Source of the DNA: Verrucomicrobiaceae bacterium
GTDB lineage: Bacteria; Verrucomicrobiota; Verrucomicrobiia; Verrucomicrobiales; Verrucomicrobiaceae
Reading direction: 5' to 3'
DNA: 64,000 nucleotides
Assembly: GCA_016795485.1 (NCBI GenBank)
Contig: JAEUHM010000019.1
Location: 62,001 to 126,000, forward strand
Within the stretch, counting starts at the first letter, position 1, and each line of letters begins with the position of its first letter. Positions 9,076 to 18,299 of the stretch are shown here, in pieces. The translations under genes and the position numbers were made by a program. Below the pieces are notes generated by a model that saw only the letters and a program-made list of their open reading frames with translations, ran no database searches and was not told where the DNA came from.

Positions 9076-10284
9076 ATGATTTGTGTCGTACCAGCGCCAG
9101 TTTTCTCCACCATCAGTCTTGTGGTGGCTTCCGTGGCGACAGGCGGGCTGGCCTTGCTGGCGAGGTGTCGAGTCGGCTCGCATTGGGGAGTGGTAGGAGG
9201 CTTTCTTGTTGGCAGCTTGGGTGTGTCTGTGCTGCTCGCGCCGTTGTTTCCGCCGGGGATGAGCTACACGGCGGCAGACTCGGTGCGTACGGTCGCTGGG
9301 GTAGCGGAGGATCTAAATGCGGGAGTCAAAGACGCGGACTGCGTGGTCATTTTTGACGGCAGCAGCAGCTCGCGATACGCGCTGGACCATCCGACGATCA
9401 TGGATGCACTCAGAGCCAAAGGCCACCATCCCTGTATCGTTTATTTGGTATCGCCTGCGGGAGAGCATCTTGAGCGGGAATGGATGGCGGAGCAGGTTTA
9501 CCGTGCTCTGGAGCCGGAGACACGACAGCGGCTGGATAAGCTGCCCATTTTGTGGGCCAAAGAGATGCTCTGGCTCTATGAGACGCTCCCGGCGAGGTTT
9601 GCGGCTGAAAACCGCGGGACAGATCGGTTGCTGGCGTGTAGTTCTCCGTCAGAAGCGCTGCTGACTCTGAGGGCTTTGTGGACAGACTGGCGAGATGGCA
9701 ATCGCAACGCACGGAAGGACTGGCGGGAGGCATGGGAGGATTTCAGCGGCGATCGCATGATCGCCACGATCAATCACGGGTGCTTCAATCTCTTCCAATG
9801 TGGTCGACTTACTCGTCTTTCATCCAGTCCTGTCGTGCCATTGCGGACGGTTGCTGACACAGCCAGCGAGGCGGATCACTCAGGCAAACACGCATGGTGG
9901 AACGAGGCACCGGCACCAGATGCGGTTTTCAAGCCTTCTAGCACACTGAGACCGCGGCGGTGGTTCAAGGAACTGGTGACAAATGCTCCTTCAGGTTGGC
10001 CGAAGACCGGTCAGACCGAACTGGTCTTTTACATGCAGCCCGTGGCCAATGTGAGCGGGCGCAAGTATGGAGACTTGCTTCAACGTGAGGGACTGGGCGT
10101 GCCCAATCGACTTTTCAACGGGCAAGCAGACGAGTCGCTCCGGCTGAGTTTGTACAAGCCAGAGCTTTGGCGGGATACCATCCACTTGAACCGGGCTGGG
10201 GCCGTTGTGTTTTCTAAATGGCTGGTGGACCGATTGGAACCCGCGCTGGCGGAACTCAAAGGGCGAGACAGACATGCTTTTTAA
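9076..10284 (+). CDS. SGNH-hydrolase-like membrane protein, partner of MBOAT acyltransferase
   Basis: Protein of about 402 residues, unrecognised at family level. Two hydrophobic stretches near the N-terminus (about residues 5-30 and 35-60) suggest a membrane anchor with the rest outside the cytoplasm. A VIFDGSSSSRYALD block resembles the catalytic-Ser block of SGNH/GDSL proteins, and a C-terminal RDTIHLNRAG block matches the Asp-x-x-His block V of that fold. The gene overlaps the following MBOAT O-acyltransferase by 11 bp. AlgJ/AlgX- or DltD-like SGNH proteins commonly pair with such acyltransferases to move acyl groups onto exported polymers. The ATG at 9076 is preferred over a TTG at 9070. 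The assignment rests on motif placement and context, not overall similarity. Confidence 0.65.
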   Translation: MICVVPAPVFSTISLVVASVATGGLALLARCRVGSHWGVVGGFLVGSLGVSVLLAPLFPPGMSYTAADSVRTVAGVAEDLNAGVKDADCVVIFDGSSSSRYALDHPTIMDALRAKGHHPCIVYLVSPAGEHLEREWMAEQVYRALEPETRQRLDKLPILWAKEMLWLYETLPARFAAENRGTDRLLACSSPSEALLTLRALWTDWRDGNRNARKDWREAWEDFSGDRMIATINHGCFNLFQCGRLTRLSSSPVVPLRTVADTASEADHSGKHAWWNEAPAPDAVFKPSSTLRPRRWFKELVTNAPSGWPKTGQTELVFYMQPVANVSGRKYGDLLQREGLGVPNRLFNGQADESLRLSLYKPELWRDTIHLNRAGAVVFSKWLVDRLEPALAELKGRDRHAF

Positions 10285-11677
10285 CAGCTTCGATTTCGCC
10301 GTTTTCATCCTTCTTGTCTGGCTGCTTCATTGGGCCGTGCGGACCCATGCCTGGCGGAAGTGGATTTTGCTGTCTGCGAGCCTCCTCTTTTACGGATGGT
10401 GGGACTGGCGCTTTCTGCCGCTGCTAGTGGGCGTGTCCTTGATGGCGTGGTTCTGTGCACGTGGTTGCGGACGTGCTTTAGCCGATAACAACCCTGGGCT
10501 AGCGAGTCGATTTACTCGTCTGGCGGTGATTAGCAGCCTGCTGGCGCTTGGGTTCTTCAAGTACGTGCTCTTTGCGCTGGATGCGTTGTCTGATTTGGCC
10601 GGAGCAGTGGGTTGGAATGTGGTTCCGCCAGCATTTTCCATCGTCTTGCCTGTGGGGATCAGTTTTTACACGTTCCAAGCGCTGAGCTACGTGATTGACG
10701 TTCGGCGGGGCAAGTGTGAGGCGGAGAAATCGTTCCTCGATGTGCTGTTCTACATCGCTTTTTTTCCGCAATTGGTGGCTGGGCCGATTGTTCACGCGGC
10801 AGGATTCATGCCCCAAGCCCGCACGGCGCGGCGGATTACGCCACAGCACATCACCAATGGTGTGCGTCTGATGATTTGGGGCTTGATGCTGAAAGTGGTA
10901 TTTGGCGATGCGTTAGCGACATGGGCAGACCCTGTTTTTGACGCGCCTCTTGATTACACTCTCGCAGGAAGGTGGTTGGGAGCGCTCGCATTTGCTGGTC
11001 AGATCTATTTCGACTTTGCGGGTTACTCCACCATCGCCATTGGGCTAGGGCTCACGTTTGGTTATGTCCTGCCCGAAAACTTCAGGACACCCTACGTGGC
11101 ACAATCGGTAACCGACTTCTGGCGGCGGTGGCACATTTCGCTGTCTACTTGGTTGCGGGACTACCTCTTCATTCCGTTGGGTGGCAATCGGAGCCATCAT
11201 TTCCGCAATCTCATGATCACGATGGTTCTGGGCGGGCTTTGGCACGGTGCCAGTTGGAACTTTGTGCTCTGGGGTGGCCTTCATGGCTTAGGTTTGTGCG
11301 TTCACAAGCTGTGGAGCAAATCGGCTCGCGTCATGCCTTCAGTCCCGGCTTGGCTGCTGACTCAAATGTTTGTTCTGATCACGTGGGTGCCTTTCCGCGC
11401 TAACGACATGAAGGCTACCCTGGCGTTTTTCACCACGGAGGCGAGCTCCAGAGCAGCACTGGTGCCTGCGTGTGACATTACTTGGCTTTGGCTTTTGATT
11501 CCGTTGGTCCTGGATGCGTTGCTGGGGCCAAAGATCACAGCGCTCGAGGCTGTGGCAGAACAATCAAGCGCCCGCGGCAGATCTTTCGTCACGGGGTTCT
11601 CACTCGGGATAGCGTTGCTGATGGTCTTCGCACTTGGGCATTGGAGCTCAAAGGCATTCATTTACTTCCAGTTTTAG
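10274..11677 (+). CDS. MBOAT family O-acyltransferase (AlgI/DltB-like)
   Basis: Polytopic membrane protein of 467 residues with around ten hydrophobic segments. The catalytic signature GGLWHGASWNF, containing the conserved MBOAT His, is in the second half and is followed by LWGGLHGLGL. RRWHISLSTWLRDYLFIPLGG is the classic AlgI-type block preceding it. The family transfers acetyl or other acyl groups from a cytoplasmic donor across the membrane to a secreted polysaccharide or similar acceptor. The ATG at 10274 lies inside the end of the upstream SGNH-like gene (11-bp overlap), which indicates translational coupling. The acceptor polymer is unknown. pdxH follows after 64 bp. Confidence 0.9.
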   Translation: MLFNSFDFAVFILLVWLLHWAVRTHAWRKWILLSASLLFYGWWDWRFLPLLVGVSLMAWFCARGCGRALADNNPGLASRFTRLAVISSLLALGFFKYVLFALDALSDLAGAVGWNVVPPAFSIVLPVGISFYTFQALSYVIDVRRGKCEAEKSFLDVLFYIAFFPQLVAGPIVHAAGFMPQARTARRITPQHITNGVRLMIWGLMLKVVFGDALATWADPVFDAPLDYTLAGRWLGALAFAGQIYFDFAGYSTIAIGLGLTFGYVLPENFRTPYVAQSVTDFWRRWHISLSTWLRDYLFIPLGGNRSHHFRNLMITMVLGGLWHGASWNFVLWGGLHGLGLCVHKLWSKSARVMPSVPAWLLTQMFVLITWVPFRANDMKATLAFFTTEASSRAALVPACDITWLWLLIPLVLDALLGPKITALEAVAEQSSARGRSFVTGFSLGIALLMVFALGHWSSKAFIYFQF

Positions 11678-11741
11678 TGCGGGGATTGGCCGCTTGCAGT
11701 TTTTCACTTTAGGAGAGCCGGGAAACGTATTGGTTAGGGAT

Positions 11742-12392
11742 ATGAATACAACTGACCTGCAGGCTATGCGCGTGAGCTACGAGATTGGCGAACTAAATGA
11801 CTCTGACGCTCCAGAGTCGCCGTTTGACCTGTTTACTGGCTGGCTCAAGGACGCCGTAGCTCACCAATTGCCAGAACCGAACGCGATGACTTTGTCCACG
11901 CTGGGACTGGATGGCAGCCCGAATGCGCGGACAGTGCTGCTCAAGGCCTTGGATGATCGTGGGTTCACCTTTTTCACCAACTATGAGTCCCAGAAGGGCA
12001 ACGAGCTAGCGGCTCATCCGCGCGCGGCACTTACGTTCTTGTGGACGAATCGTCAGAGGCAAGTCGTGGTGCGTGGAGTGGTGTCCAAGCTGCCTTTTTC
12101 AGAAGCGGAGGGTTATTTTGCGGTCAGACCGTACGGGCATCAAATTGGTGCTTGGGCGTCAGAGCAGAGCAAAGTCATCCCAGATCGTGAGTGGTTAGAG
12201 GGCCGCGCGGAGGAACTGAGGCAAAAGTATCCCGAGGGTCAAGCGGTGCCGTGTCCGCCGCATTGGGGTGGATATGCATTGGAGCCCTCCGAAATCGAGT
12301 TCTGGCAGGGTAGGCGCTCGCGATTGCATGATCGCATTCGCTACATCAAGCAGCCCGATGGAAGTTGGCGGAAACAAAGGCTAAGTCCGTGA
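11742..12392 (+). CDS. pdxH: Pyridoxamine 5'-phosphate oxidase
   Basis: FMN-dependent cytoplasmic enzyme that oxidises pyridoxamine or pyridoxine 5'-phosphate to pyridoxal 5'-phosphate. The 216 residues align well with the E. coli family pattern: an N-terminal MRVSYEIGEL segment, NARTVLLKALDDRGFTFFTNYESQKGNELAAHP in the FMN-binding half, QIGAWASEQS, and the C-terminal FWQGRRSRLHDRIRY signature. The ATG at 11742 is chosen, with a weak GGT-TAGGGA stretch just upstream; a Met eight residues later is possible. The longer frame upstream would overlap the acyltransferase and matches nothing. It sits downstream of the SGNH/MBOAT pair on the same strand but is functionally unrelated to it. Confidence 0.94.
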   Translation: MNTTDLQAMRVSYEIGELNDSDAPESPFDLFTGWLKDAVAHQLPEPNAMTLSTLGLDGSPNARTVLLKALDDRGFTFFTNYESQKGNELAAHPRAALTFLWTNRQRQVVVRGVVSKLPFSEAEGYFAVRPYGHQIGAWASEQSKVIPDREWLEGRAEELRQKYPEGQAVPCPPHWGGYALEPSEIEFWQGRRSRLHDRIRYIKQPDGSWRKQRLSP

Positions 12393-12458
12393 CTTGGCAT
12401 TCATGCGCCCATAGATTTGACTCTCAGCTTCCGTTGGGAATCGTTGGAACATAAAGAC

Positions 12459-14594
12459 ATGCCTGAAGCCGCTCCATCAAAGCACACCAACGATCTCATT
12501 CACGAAAAGTCGCCCTATCTGTTGCAGCACGCTCACAATCCCGTGAACTGGCTGCCGTGGGGAGATAAAGCGATCGAGAAGGCTCGCGCCGAAGACAAGC
12601 CTATTTTGCTCTCTTCGGGCTACTCAACTTGTCATTGGTGCCACGTGATGGAGCGGGAGTCGTTTGAGAACGAGGAGGTCGCTGCGGTCATGAACGAGCA
12701 CTTCGTTTGCATCAAGCTCGACCGCGAGGAGCGGCCAGACATTGATTTGATCTACATGACCTACGTACAGGCCGCCACGGGAGGTGGAGGCTGGCCGCTG
12801 AATGTGTTTCTCACACCCGAGCTGAAGCCATTCTACGGCGGCACGTACTATCCGCCGGTGAGTAAGGGTCGGATCGGATGGAAAGATCTGTTGTTCGAGA
12901 TCAACAAGATCTGGACGGAGGACCGAGCGGGAGTCATCCAGCGCGCCGCTCAATCGATCGAGAAGCTCCAGGAACACATCGAGAGCGAGACGGCTACCAA
13001 AGGTGAAGCCAAGCTCGATGAGGCCTTGAGCAAGGCCTACGACCACCTGAGCGGCTCATTCGACTACCATGAAGGTGGGTTTGGTTCTGCGCCCAAGTTT
13101 CCACGTCCATCGGCGCTGCACCTGCTGCATCGGCTGAATCTCCATTACAAAGAGAGTGATCCCGGCCAGTCCAACTGGGCGCGCGAGATGGCGCTGAAAA
13201 CCCTCCGGGCGATGGCTAACGGTGGTTTGCGCGATCACATCGGGGGAGGTTTCCACCGCTACTCAGTGGATGGCTACTGGCACGTGCCTCATTACGAGAA
13301 GATGCTCTATGATCAGGCGCAATTGCTGCCGGCATACGCCGAGGCTTTCACTATCACCGGCGGTGAGTATTATGCCACTGTAGCAAGGCAGACCGCCGAG
13401 TATGTGAAGCGCGATCTCACGCACCCTGAGGGAGGTTTTTTCTCTGCTGAGGATGCGGATAGCCTGGAGAAGGCGGACTCCGATCACAAATCCGAAGGCG
13501 CATACTACGTTTGGACGGCGGCGGAAGTGGATGAACTCTTGGGAAAGGAAGACGGGAGTGTGTTTCGCTATGCGTATGGAATCCGCAAAAACGGGAATGC
13601 GCGGCCCGAGTCTGATCCGCATGGTGAACTGGCGGGAAAGAACACGCTGTTCAGGGCTTACTCGGCCAAAAAGACAGCGGAGTATTTCAAGCTGCCCATC
13701 GAGAAGGTGGAAGAACTGCTGGTGACTGGTCGGCAAAAGCTCTTCGAGGCGAGAACGAAGCGTCCGCGGCCTCATCTTGACGACAAAGTGATCACCGCCT
13801 GGAATGGAATGATGATCGGAGGCTTGGCTCGGGCTTCTGCGGCACTCAGTGAACCAGAATACTCGGCAATGGCAGCCCGGGCTGCGGAGTTCGTGCGTTC
13901 TAAGCTCACTAAGCAGAGCGGGAAAGGCCTTTTGAGGTCGTGGCGGGACGGTGTCGCAACGATTCCGGCGTTTAGCATCGACTACGCCTGTTTGATTCAC
14001 GGGCTACTGGAACTGCACTATGCCACTTTAGACGCCAAGTGGCTCGAGTGGGCGGTGCAACTCCAGAACGAAATGGACCAACTGGCTTGGGACAAGGAGC
14101 ACGGAGGCTACTTTAGTGTCCACACCGGCAGCGTGCATAGTGTGATGCGCATCAAGGAAGACTATGATGGTGCTGAACCGTCTCCCAACTCACTCGCGGC
14201 GGCTAATCTCGCGCGGTTGGCTGGCTTAACAGGTGAGGAACGCTATCTCGAACAGGCGAAGCAGATTTTGAACCTGTTTCATCAAACGTTGGCCACCGCG
14301 CCTCATGCCGTGCCAGTCATGACTGCGGCACTCGACTTCGTAGAACGCGGCAAACAGCAGATCGTGATCGCTGGAGAGCCTGAGTCGCCTGAGTTCCAGG
14401 CGCTCTTGAAGGTGGTGCACACCCAGTTCCTTCCCAATGCGATCCTTTTGAGAGCCGGGCAGTCTGAGAACGAAGCGGTCCAGGCCATGAGTCCGGTTGG
14501 TGGCAAGCCAGCAGCCTATGTTTGTCAGAACTACCGCTGCCAAGCACCCGTCACCGAGCCAGAGGCGCTGAAGAAATTGCTGGTTGGGGAATAA
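12459..14594 (+). CDS. DUF255 thioredoxin-fold protein (YyaL/SPATA20 family)
   Basis: Protein of 711 residues in the widespread YyaL/spermatogenesis-associated protein 20 family. The N-terminal thioredoxin-like domain (about residues 5-170) begins with [21 protein letters not shown] and has a CHWCH dithiol motif near residue 55. The remainder looks like an (alpha/alpha) six-hairpin toroid, similar to glycoside-hydrolase and N-acyl-glucosamine epimerase folds. The biochemical role of the family is not established. The ATG at 12459 is preferred over an in-frame TTG at 12417 because family members start just before the NDLI block. The stop lies 34 bp before the next gene. Confidence 0.9.
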   Translation: MPEAAPSKHTNDLIHEKSPYLLQHAHNPVNWLPWGDKAIEKARAEDKPILLSSGYSTCHWCHVMERESFENEEVAAVMNEHFVCIKLDREERPDIDLIYMTYVQAATGGGGWPLNVFLTPELKPFYGGTYYPPVSKGRIGWKDLLFEINKIWTEDRAGVIQRAAQSIEKLQEHIESETATKGEAKLDEALSKAYDHLSGSFDYHEGGFGSAPKFPRPSALHLLHRLNLHYKESDPGQSNWAREMALKTLRAMANGGLRDHIGGGFHRYSVDGYWHVPHYEKMLYDQAQLLPAYAEAFTITGGEYYATVARQTAEYVKRDLTHPEGGFFSAEDADSLEKADSDHKSEGAYYVWTAAEVDELLGKEDGSVFRYAYGIRKNGNARPESDPHGELAGKNTLFRAYSAKKTAEYFKLPIEKVEELLVTGRQKLFEARTKRPRPHLDDKVITAWNGMMIGGLARASAALSEPEYSAMAARAAEFVRSKLTKQSGKGLLRSWRDGVATIPAFSIDYACLIHGLLELHYATLDAKWLEWAVQLQNEMDQLAWDKEHGGYFSVHTGSVHSVMRIKEDYDGAEPSPNSLAAANLARLAGLTGEERYLEQAKQILNLFHQTLATAPHAVPVMTAALDFVERGKQQIVIAGEPESPEFQALLKVVHTQFLPNAILLRAGQSENEAVQAMSPVGGKPAAYVCQNYRCQAPVTEPEALKKLLVGE

Positions 14595-14628
14595 CGAAGT
14601 CGTTCCACACGTATTTGAGCGAATAAGT

Positions 14629-16041
14629 ATGTCGGATCTAAACTTACTGAAGCGGCGCGCCTTCCTGGGCAGAAGCTCACAAGGCCTCGGGGCCATAGCC
14701 TTGGGTTCGCTACTGCAGTCGACTCGGCATTCTCAAGCAGGCACGTCTGGGGTGCTGAAGGCGCTGCCACTTCCGCAAAAGGCGAAACGCGTCATCTGGC
14801 TCACTATGGCTGGCGGACCGTCTCATTTGGAGACTTTTGACCCGAAGCCGAAGCTCGCTGAAATGCACGGCAAGCCGATGCCTGAGTCGTTCACCAAAGG
14901 GCAACAGCTTGCCCAGCTGCAAGGCAAGCCGCTTACCTGCTTTGGTCCACAGCATAAGTTTGCCAAGTTTGGGAAGAGCCAGACTGAGATTTGTGAACTT
15001 TTCCCGCACATCGGATCTGTCATGGATGAGATTTGTCTCATCCGCTCGATGACGACGGACGCGATCAACCACGATCCCGCCCACATGTTCATGAACACTG
15101 GTTCGCAGATCGCCGGGCGGCCCAGCATGGGAGCCTGGGTCACGTATGGACTGGGAACGGAGGCGGAAGACCTCCCGGGATTTGTGGTGCTAACGTCTTT
15201 GGGCAAGGGCGGGCAGAATCAGCCCATCGCCGCACGCCAATGGAGCAGTGGCTTCCTGCCATCGAAGTTCCAGGGAGTGCAGTTGAGGGCAAAAGGTGAC
15301 CCTGTGCTGTATTTGACAAACCCCGCCGGTGTCAGCCGCGAGCGTCAGGGCGCGGATGTGGCTGCTATCAATGCGCTCAATCGCCAGCAAGGTTCGGTGG
15401 CGGATGATCCAGAGATCGCCACACGCATCGCTCAGTATGAAATGGCGTTTCAGATGCAGGCCAGCGTGCCAGCGCTCATGGACGTCACCTCAGAAGGTGC
15501 CAAAACCCTGGAGCTATATGGTTGCCAAGCAGGAGATGGCTCCTTTGCGTCCAACTGCTTGCTTGCCAGGAGGCTGGCGGAAAGAGGCGTGCGTTTTATC
15601 CAACTCTATCACAAAGACTGGGACCACCACGGAGGCGTAAAGGACGGTGTTGCGCTCAAGGCCCAGGAGATAGACCGGGCTTGTATGGCGCTGATCACGG
15701 ATTTGAAACAGAGAGGGCTACTGGACGAAACTCTCATCGTTTGGGCTGGTGAGTTCGGTCGCACACCGATGTCCCAGGGCGGGAACGGGCGAGATCACCA
15801 CAATAAGGCCATGTCCGTCTGGATGGCAGGTGCTGGTGTGCGTGGCGGTATGGTGCACGGCACCACAGATGAGTTGGGTTACGCGGCGGTGGAGAAGGTG
15901 ACGACCGTTCATGATCTTCATGCCACCATGCTGCATCAGCTTGGTGTTCAGCACGACGCGTTTAGCTTCAAATTTCAGGGACTTGATGCACGCCTGAGTG
16001 GTGTAGAAGGCGCACGCGTGATCAAAGACATCCTGGTGTAA
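14629..16041 (+). CDS. DUF1501 family protein, Tat-exported (orphan, without PSD1 partner)
   Basis: Protein of 470 residues with a twin-arginine signal (KRRAFLGRSSQGLGAIALG, about residues 8-26), so export in folded form is predicted. The body has the DUF1501 blocks: MAGGPSHLETFDPKP, SMTTDAINHDPAH, a GVRFIQLYHKDWDHHGG metal-site-like block, and VWAGEFGRTP. These place it in the alkaline-phosphatase/sulfatase-like superfamily, without the Cys of true sulfatases. In Planctomycetes and Verrucomicrobia such genes usually follow a DUF1549/DUF1553 (PSD1) gene; here the upstream neighbour is a DUF255 gene and no PSD1 partner is adjacent. The ATG at 14629 fits the Tat signal. The exact function of the family is unknown. 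Confidence 0.88.
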   Translation: MSDLNLLKRRAFLGRSSQGLGAIALGSLLQSTRHSQAGTSGVLKALPLPQKAKRVIWLTMAGGPSHLETFDPKPKLAEMHGKPMPESFTKGQQLAQLQGKPLTCFGPQHKFAKFGKSQTEICELFPHIGSVMDEICLIRSMTTDAINHDPAHMFMNTGSQIAGRPSMGAWVTYGLGTEAEDLPGFVVLTSLGKGGQNQPIAARQWSSGFLPSKFQGVQLRAKGDPVLYLTNPAGVSRERQGADVAAINALNRQQGSVADDPEIATRIAQYEMAFQMQASVPALMDVTSEGAKTLELYGCQAGDGSFASNCLLARRLAERGVRFIQLYHKDWDHHGGVKDGVALKAQEIDRACMALITDLKQRGLLDETLIVWAGEFGRTPMSQGGNGRDHHNKAMSVWMAGAGVRGGMVHGTTDELGYAAVEKVTTVHDLHATMLHQLGVQHDAFSFKFQGLDARLSGVEGARVIKDILV

Positions 16042-16330
16042 GTGCTGAGAAGCGGCCCACGCAAAACGGCTGCTGTTTTCACGCGATTGACGAGTGCACT
16101 ACGGAGAAAAACAGGGAAATCTGCCGCCTGCATACGGGAAACCCCTTATAGCAACGGCATCTGGACTGTCCCGGCAAAAAAAGCAGGTGACAGCCTTTCC
16201 ATTCTCCCTAGCATCAAGAACCCGTCCAGTGGGAGTTTCCTGCTGATTAAGTCGCTAAGGTGGCCTGATCCGCAGGAGAAGCCCGGTGGACTCCTCACAA
16301 CCAGAAGACAACCTAACCACACTAACAACC
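16042..16330 (+). other. Long leader region upstream of the outer-membrane barrel gene
   Basis: These 289 bases separate an exported DUF1501 gene from the strongly codon-biased barrel gene. There is a TTGACG hexamer at 16087-16092, but no good -10 at the expected distance, and a TTATAG hexamer near 16146-16151. I could not assign a promoter with confidence. No credible coding frame was found. The length leaves room for a long 5' untranslated region or a small RNA. Confidence 0.3.
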
Positions 16331-17011
16331 ATGATCAAAAACGCACTCGTCGCTGTTCTCGTAGCAGCTTCTATGCCAGCAATCGCGGGTACCTCGGGCA
16401 AAGCTCCTGTTACTCCTCCTCCTCCGGCTCCTGCCGCTTCCTCCATCAGCTTCGACTACGTTGAGGCCGCATGGGTGCACGGCTTTGATGCCGCTAGCCT
16501 CACCGTTATCAACGGTTTCAACGGCCAAGTGATTGGTAGCGATGTTCAAGACACCGACGGTTACACCGTTGGCGTTTCCGCTACTCTCGCTGGTAACCTC
16601 TTCGGTTTCGCCAACTTCGGCCAAACCTTTGCAAGCCTCTCCGCAGCTGGCATCAACGTCGATGCTGACGCTCTTGGCGTTGCTTTCGGCCTCGGCTACC
16701 ACGTTCCTCTTTGGAGCGGTGCTGAGTTCGTGATCCAAGCTGGTGCTGCTTATCGTGAAGTGGACTTCGGTTTCGCTTCCAACGATGAGTGGGGCGTTGC
16801 TGGTGCCGCTGGTATCCGCTGGGCTCTTACCAACTGGTTGGAACTTAACCTGTTCTACACCCCTTCGTACTTCGACGAGACCGACTATCAGAACGCTGGC
16901 TCTGCCAACCTGATCTTCCGTAACGTGATCTCCAATGTTGACCTGGTGCTCTCCGGCAGCATCAACGACGAGTTCGAGACGATCGGCGCTGGCCTTCGTT
17001 ACAACTTCTAA
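16331..17011 (+). CDS. Outer-membrane beta-barrel protein, probably abundant
   Basis: Predicted 226-residue exported protein. A signal peptide covers about residues 1-19 (ending MPAIAG), followed by a short Pro-rich linker (PPPPAPA), then alternating polar/hydrophobic strands rich in Gly and aromatic residues. It ends in LRYNF, with the terminal Phe used by BAM-assembled barrels, so a small 8- to 10-strand barrel is likely. Codon use differs visibly from its neighbours: GCT, GGT, CTC, TTC and AAC dominate, as in highly expressed genes. It is preceded by a 289-base leader and followed by a strong hairpin terminator, so it is probably monocistronic. The closest functional label is opacity-like or porin-like barrel; cargo or role is not visible. 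Confidence 0.8.
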   Translation: MIKNALVAVLVAASMPAIAGTSGKAPVTPPPPAPAASSISFDYVEAAWVHGFDAASLTVINGFNGQVIGSDVQDTDGYTVGVSATLAGNLFGFANFGQTFASLSAAGINVDADALGVAFGLGYHVPLWSGAEFVIQAGAAYREVDFGFASNDEWGVAGAAGIRWALTNWLELNLFYTPSYFDETDYQNAGSANLIFRNVISNVDLVLSGSINDEFETIGAGLRYNF

Positions 17012-17042
17012 TCCCTTTCAGAGCTAGTCTCTGTAAGTCTCA

Positions 17043-17076
17043 GCGGCATGGAGGTCATTCTCCGTGCCGCTTTTTT
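17043..17076 (+). terminator. Rho-independent terminator of the barrel gene
   Basis: An 11-bp stem (17043-17053 with 17060-17070, one G-T wobble) with a 6-base loop is followed immediately by six T residues (17071-17076). It begins 31 bp after the barrel gene stop and precedes the DUF3500 gene. This is the clearest intrinsic terminator in the window. Confidence 0.9.
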
Positions 17077-17142
17077 GTGCTCATTCAATGATAGCAATCG
17101 GGGTGCCGATGCGCTTTCTCTTCTCCGCTCTTTTTTTGGCTC

Positions 17143-18201
17143 ATGAAACGATTCTTCACCGTCTTCTCTCTTGTCTCCTTGGCTATTTCGCACGCTGTGT
17201 TGGCCCATGATCCCGCACCGCAGATGGCGGAGATCGCCAATGCTTGGTTGACCATCCTTGACGATGCCCAGAAAGCCAAGGCTACCTTTGAGTTCGGAGC
17301 TGATGAGCGTCTGAACTGGCATTTCATTCCTCGGAGTCGCAATGGTCTTCCGTTGAAGGAAATGTCGCCTCAGCAGCGGCTTCTTGCTCTCGCCCTAATG
17401 AACTCGGGGCTTAGCCACGATGGTGCGCGCAAGGCTCTCACCATCATGAACCTTGAGGAGCACCTTTGGCAGACGGAAGGCGCTGCCGCTAAGGATGATG
17501 CGGCCAAGGCAGCGGTGCGGCTAAAGCGTGATCCGGAGAAGTATTACGTGAGCATTTTCGGCACGCCTGAGGTCAAGGGAACCTGGGGTTGGAGGATTGA
17601 GGGCCACCATCTTGCCATGAACTTCACGATCAAAGACGGGGCTCTTCTCCGAGCCACTCCGTCGTTTTTTGGCTCCAACCCTGGTGAAGTGAGGGAAGGT
17701 AAGCTCAAGGGGCTACGAGTTCTCCATGTTGAGGAGGAAATGGGCCGCAGTTTGGTGAAATCGCTGACGGCTGAGCAATTTGCTAAGGCAAAAGTGGCCG
17801 ATGTTGCTCCCAAGGAGATGCTCACCGCAGCAGATCGCTGGGTGAACCCACTGAAGCCAGATGGGTTGGTGGATTCAGACATGAATCCCGAGCAGAAAAA
17901 GATGTTACATGCCCTGGTGGAAGAATACCTTCGCCGTTTGCGGCCCGAGATTGCTGACGAGGCACTGAAAGAGATTTCTTCATCTGGACCGGTGTATTTT
18001 GGGTGGGCTGGTGAGCTTGAACGGGGTCAGCCTCACTATTACCGCGTACAGGGCAAATCGTTCCTGCTTGAGTATGACAATGTGCAGAATGGAGCAAATC
18101 ATGTGCATTGTGTCTGGAGGAGCTTTGACGGCGACTTCGGAGCCGATTTGTTGGGTGAGCACTACAAAGCGGAGCACCAAGGGCAGCCCACGACCAACTG
18201 A
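17143..18201 (+). CDS. Exported DUF3500 domain protein
   Basis: Protein of 352 residues with a signal peptide at about 1-21 (ending HAVLA). The rest matches the DUF3500 pattern: a FEFGADERLNWHFIPRSRNGLPLKEM block near the start of the mature protein, a VFGTP-like block (here SIFGTPEVKGTWGWRIEGHHLAMNF), PSFFGSNPGEV, and a late IHGPxxYFGWAG-type block (SSGPVYFGWAG) plus a HVHCVWRSFDGDFG tail. DUF3500 proteins are exported and uncharacterised; His-rich blocks suggest metal binding but this is not established. It is separated from the upstream barrel gene by a terminator and from the LysM gene by 97 bp. Confidence 0.85.
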   Translation: MKRFFTVFSLVSLAISHAVLAHDPAPQMAEIANAWLTILDDAQKAKATFEFGADERLNWHFIPRSRNGLPLKEMSPQQRLLALALMNSGLSHDGARKALTIMNLEEHLWQTEGAAAKDDAAKAAVRLKRDPEKYYVSIFGTPEVKGTWGWRIEGHHLAMNFTIKDGALLRATPSFFGSNPGEVREGKLKGLRVLHVEEEMGRSLVKSLTAEQFAKAKVADVAPKEMLTAADRWVNPLKPDGLVDSDMNPEQKKMLHALVEEYLRRLRPEIADEALKEISSSGPVYFGWAGELERGQPHYYRVQGKSFLLEYDNVQNGANHVHCVWRSFDGDFGADLLGEHYKAEHQGQPTTN

Positions 18202-18250
18202 GTGGGCTGGGCGCTCAGCAAACAAAAACCATAAATACTGATATTTCGGC

Positions 18251-18299
18251 TTGATTAATTATCGGCATATATTATAACCAGTCTAACGACCAGGTTATA
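18251..18299 (+). promoter_or_regulatory. Candidate promoter and inverted repeat at the LysM gene start
   Basis: TTGATT (18251-18256) and TATAAC (18273-18278) with 16 bp between them form a plausible sigma-70-type promoter in an AT-rich stretch. TATAACC (18273-18279) is also repeated in inverted form as GGTTATA (18293-18299), the second arm running into the A of the start codon at 18299. The inverted repeat could be an operator or a start-masking hairpin. Confidence 0.4.
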
